From NCBI GenBank assembly GCA_965261165.1, contig OZ253445.1:930001-994000 (forward strand): a DNA stretch of 64,000 bases, written 5' to 3'. A program made the translations under genes and the position numbers. The notes under the pieces were generated by a model. It searched no databases and had not been told where the DNA came from. It saw nothing but the letters and a program-made list of their open reading frames with translations. Positions 61,622-64,000 of the stretch are shown piece by piece; the stretch's first letter is position 1; the number at the start of each line of letters is the position of its first letter. Source of the stretch: SMWN01 sp965261165. GTDB lineage: Bacteria > Pseudomonadota > Gammaproteobacteria > Eutrophobiales > Eutrophobiaceae.

Positions 61622-62524
61622 TTAGAGGAAATGAAATTCGAAACTGACTGCACTTTCTGCCGGCGCAACCACTTCTAATACGAAATGAATTGGTGATTCT
61701 GGCACCATTCCCGCTGGAATATCAACGCTCTCATTCAGATACTCTCTTGGCTTAAATTCCCTGTAACCAATGACTTTGCCGCCAGTATTGAACAGAGCAA
61801 GCTGAATCCGTGGGAATGGCTGAATGGTTGCCGATTTATTTGCCATGGTCGCATTTACCAACAGCCTACCCTTATCCTCGTACAATGGGTGATTTCGCAC
61901 ATCACGGTTTAACAGTTTAATGGCGCTGATATCCTTGTACCTAAGTACTTGGCACTGTAGCCTGTCGCAAATTTTTCTGGCAACAGGGCCTAATTGTGAG
62001 TAACGCAACAATAATTCATCTCGGTTAAACCATGCCAGCTGCGCAATAATGCTGATCAATAACAATAATACGCCAATTCCCCAGCTTATTGTCGCCAATA
62101 TATTTCGCTTTATCGGCAGGTCTTCACGTAATTCATTAGGAATGTCTCCAAGAATCTCATATGGGTATTCACTCAGAAAGTCTATTTCCTCGCTATTCGC
62201 TATCTTAGAGCTAGCCTTCTTGTCAGACTCACCTTCATCAGGTCTATTTTCATTAGGGATTACAAATTCAGGCTCTTCATTTAAATCCGCTCCTACCAAT
62301 GAATTTTTTGCAGTCACATAATCAAATTTAGAACTCATTTTATCAGGCATTAGTGGAACATCGCTCAAGCGAGAAAGTGCGTTAAATTCATGGCCACAGA
62401 CCCCACACCTAACCCGACCATCGGCAATGGATAATTGCGATGCTTGAATACGAAATTGTTTCAGGCAACTGGGACAAGAGGTAAACATCCTTCCAGTTAA
62501 CGATGGTGATTCTGAGTTTTGCAT
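61622..62524 (-). CDS. Zinc-finger/DUF3426 membrane protein
   Basis: A 300-residue protein with an N-terminal MJ0042-type zinc ribbon (FTSCPSCLKQF…VRCGVCGHEF, CxxC…CxxC), a long acidic linker, a membrane helix (WGIGVLLLLISIIAQLAWF, about 160-180) and a periplasmic-side DUF3426 domain (VRNHPLYEDKGRLLVNATMA, REFKPREYL). The ATG at 62524 or the internal ATG at 62488 (MFTSCPS) may be the start; the latter matches relatives better. Genes of this family sit between prmA and dusB in many gammaproteobacteria. Confidence 0.88.
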   Translation of the reverse strand: MQNSESPSLTGRMFTSCPSCLKQFRIQASQLSIADGRVRCGVCGHEFNALSRLSDVPLMPDKMSSKFDYVTAKNSLVGADLNEEPEFVIPNENRPDEGESDKKASSKIANSEEIDFLSEYPYEILGDIPNELREDLPIKRNILATISWGIGVLLLLISIIAQLAWFNRDELLLRYSQLGPVARKICDRLQCQVLRYKDISAIKLLNRDVRNHPLYEDKGRLLVNATMANKSATIQPFPRIQLALFNTGGKVIGYREFKPREYLNESVDIPAGMVPESPIHFVLEVVAPAESAVSFEFHFL

Positions 62525-62555
62525 TAATCTTTGACTACAGAATTATCTTGAACAT

Positions 62556-63437
62556 TCATTTTCTAGTTCCGTGCAGTAATGACCACTCTTGTTTGAATAT
62601 AGGCTCATCCATATTAAACCAGCTTCGATATGCCTCCAAACATTCCTCGGCCTGGGTCGATAATAAGCCAGATAGCACCAGATCTCCTGCTGGCAGCACC
62701 AATTGTGAAAATAGACTGGCTAATTCCTGTAATGGATTCAACAAAATATTTGCGACTAGAATATCCACAGCCGGTAGCCGAATATTATCAGGATGCGCTA
62801 TAACCAAACGATCAGTAATTCCATTTCTTTTTGCATTTTCTTTGCTGGCTTGCAAGGCTTGTGAATCAATATCGACCGCATAGACTTTTGCCGCGCCAAG
62901 TTTTATAGCCGCCAACGCCAGAATGCCAGAGCCACTTCCAAAATCAATGACGATTTTATCTTTGATATCGTTTCCGGCTAACCATTCAAGATGGGCAGCA
63001 GTCGTTTCATGTGCGCCGGTACCAAAGGCCAGACCAGGATCAAGGATAATGTGAGGAATATCATCGCGCGGTAGTTCACACCAGCTAGGACAAACGCATA
63101 AGTGATCTGCAAATATTTTTACGCCGTGAGCAGATTTAAATTCGTTAACCCAATCACGATCTTCCAACATTGCTATCTCATGCTTGCCGATCTTGCCCTC
63201 ACCAACACGATTACGCAGGCACACGAGCAATGTATCCAGATCGGTATCTTCATGAAGTAGAGCCATAACTTGTGTTTGTTGCCACAACACCAGATCTTTT
63301 TCTATTGCCTGACCAAATATTTTTTCATTATTCATCGCCGTTAGGCTAATAGAAACTGCGCCGAATTGTTCGAGGAGTTCAGATAACTGCTCAGCACTTT
63401 CAAGATCACTTTCCAGTATAAGCTGCAACCAGGGCAT
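62556..63437 (-). CDS. prmA: Ribosomal protein L11 methyltransferase
   Basis: SAM-dependent trimethylation of ribosomal protein L11. The 293-residue product starts MPWLQLILESDLESAEQLSE, has the SAM loop VIDFGSGSGILALAAIKLGA, AVDIDSQALQASKENAKRNG and the post-II motif DILVANILLNPLQELA, plus LDPGLAFGTGAHETT. The expected accC-prmA order is kept. Confidence 0.96.
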   Translation of the reverse strand: MPWLQLILESDLESAEQLSELLEQFGAVSISLTAMNNEKIFGQAIEKDLVLWQQTQVMALLHEDTDLDTLLVCLRNRVGEGKIGKHEIAMLEDRDWVNEFKSAHGVKIFADHLCVCPSWCELPRDDIPHIILDPGLAFGTGAHETTAAHLEWLAGNDIKDKIVIDFGSGSGILALAAIKLGAAKVYAVDIDSQALQASKENAKRNGITDRLVIAHPDNIRLPAVDILVANILLNPLQELASLFSQLVLPAGDLVLSGLLSTQAEECLEAYRSWFNMDEPIFKQEWSLLHGTRK

Positions 63438-63490
63438 ATTTAGGGTAACTCTATAAATTCCGGGCGAAGTAGATTGATAAATGTGACCTT

Positions 63491-64000
63491 TTATTTTAGC
63501 CCTAACTCGTCTTCCAGATAGTGAATGTCTGTTCCACCAGCCATAAATGCGGCATTGGTAATCAGTTTTTGATGCAACAGTATGTTGGTTTTGATCCCAT
63601 CGATAACGATTTCTGATAGTGCTGTCGACATACGCTTCAAGGCCAGATTACGATCATCACCATGGACAATTAATTTACCAATCATGGAGTCATAATGCGG
63701 CGGCACTTTGTAGCCTTGGTAGACGTGTGTATCAACGCGCACACCCGGCCCACCTGGCGGATGATAATGCTCAATCGTTCCAGGTGATGGCATGAAAGTT
63801 TCCGGATCCTCGGCGTTAATTCTACATTCAACAGCGTGGCCTCTAATTTGAATATCTTCCTGTTTGTAAGTGAGTTCATTACCATTGGCAATTCGTAATT
63901 GTTCCTTAACAATATCCACGCCTGTGACTAATTCAGTGACTGGATGCTCAACCTGAACACGAGTGTTCATTTCGATAAAATAAAAATTGTCATTTTCATA
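63491..64000 (-). CDS. accC: Biotin carboxylase, N-terminus beyond window edge
   Basis: Biotin carboxylase subunit of acetyl-CoA carboxylase; carboxylates biotin on AccB with ATP and bicarbonate. The last 169 codons are visible: FYFIEMNTRVQVEHPVTELV (Glu/Arg active-site strand), GVDIVKEQLRIANG, GHAVECRINAEDPETF, SPGTIEHYHPPGGPGVRVDT and IGKLIVHGDDRNLALKRM. The gene continues past the right edge. Upstream of prmA as usual. Confidence 0.96.
   Translation of the reverse strand, partial: YENDNFYFIEMNTRVQVEHPVTELVTGVDIVKEQLRIANGNELTYKQEDIQIRGHAVECRINAEDPETFMPSPGTIEHYHPPGGPGVRVDTHVYQGYKVPPHYDSMIGKLIVHGDDRNLALKRMSTALSEIVIDGIKTNILLHQKLITNAAFMAGGTDIHYLEDELGLK

Noticed and set aside
1..64000. CRISPR array
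   Set aside because: No regularly spaced direct repeats of 25-40 bp; the repeats seen are short tandems, Rhs cores and element copies.

Overview
The window is an AT-rich stretch of a gammaproteobacterial chromosome. This follows from conserved gene orders: accC-prmA-(zinc-finger gene)-dusB-fis-purH-purD, queA-tgt-yajC-secD-secF, valS-holC-pepA back to back against lptF-lptG, and panB-panC-panD. Most housekeeping genes are intact. The accessory stretches between them hold many gene remnants: truncated transposases and frameshifted or deleted genes (fadE, an RND exporter, lpd, lutC-like, argE, gspL/M/D, an adenine methylase), plus a broken dusB. I infer a lineage in ongoing gene loss, possibly host-associated, but I cannot name it.

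Layout. 1-5043: valS (cut by the window edge), holC and pepA on the minus strand. 5198-9835: lptFG, an RDD protein, pcnB and folK. 10190-12304: pantothenate genes panBCD. 12700-15143: a CinA-like protein, an isolated GspF-like protein and a damaged tRNA-Leu-like gene. 15373-20767: queA-tgt-yajC-secDF. 20848-25860: pdxB, purN (apparently starting at AUA), a short asparaginase-like protein and an RND/MMPL exporter. 25861-27583: an apparently richer-GC patch with an argE fragment and a Sel1-repeat/trypsin fusion. 27641-28471: a dispersed repeat and a lutC-like remnant. 28607-31273: an MBL-fold hydrolase, thiS-thiG and trmB. 31350-36056: a four-gene 2-aminoethylphosphonate operon with two nucleotidyltransferase modules. 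36209-41258: two paralogous Ser/Thr kinase/cyclic-nucleotide-binding proteins flanking pgi and a CBS protein. 41314-46309: a graveyard of RND, fadE (hit by an IS1595 relict) and type II secretion genes, also containing a tRNA-Arg(CCU) split by a group I intron and a 286-bp inverted-repeat element. 47042-49208: a small metal-handling cluster. 49316-54827: lpd remnant, IS pieces, truncated Rhs modules with two different C-terminal domains and candidate immunity genes, and a methylase fragment. 55080-64000: hemF, hisB-hisH, purD-purH, fis, split dusB, a zinc-finger protein, prmA and accC (cut by the window edge).

How the genes work together. LptFG, SecDF and YajC serve the envelope. PanBCD, ThiSG, PdxB, HemF, HisBH, FolK and PurNDH show considerable cofactor, histidine and purine autonomy. 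The phosphonate operon should convert PEP to 2-aminoethylphosphonate and probably activate it as a nucleotide ester for decorating a surface polymer (inference). The accessory features most worth attention are the intron-bearing tRNA-Arg, the Rhs C-terminal modules (one carrying an L,D-transpeptidase-like domain paired with an exported candidate immunity protein), the phosphonate operon, and the paired kinase/cNMP sensors that share an unusual DFS motif.
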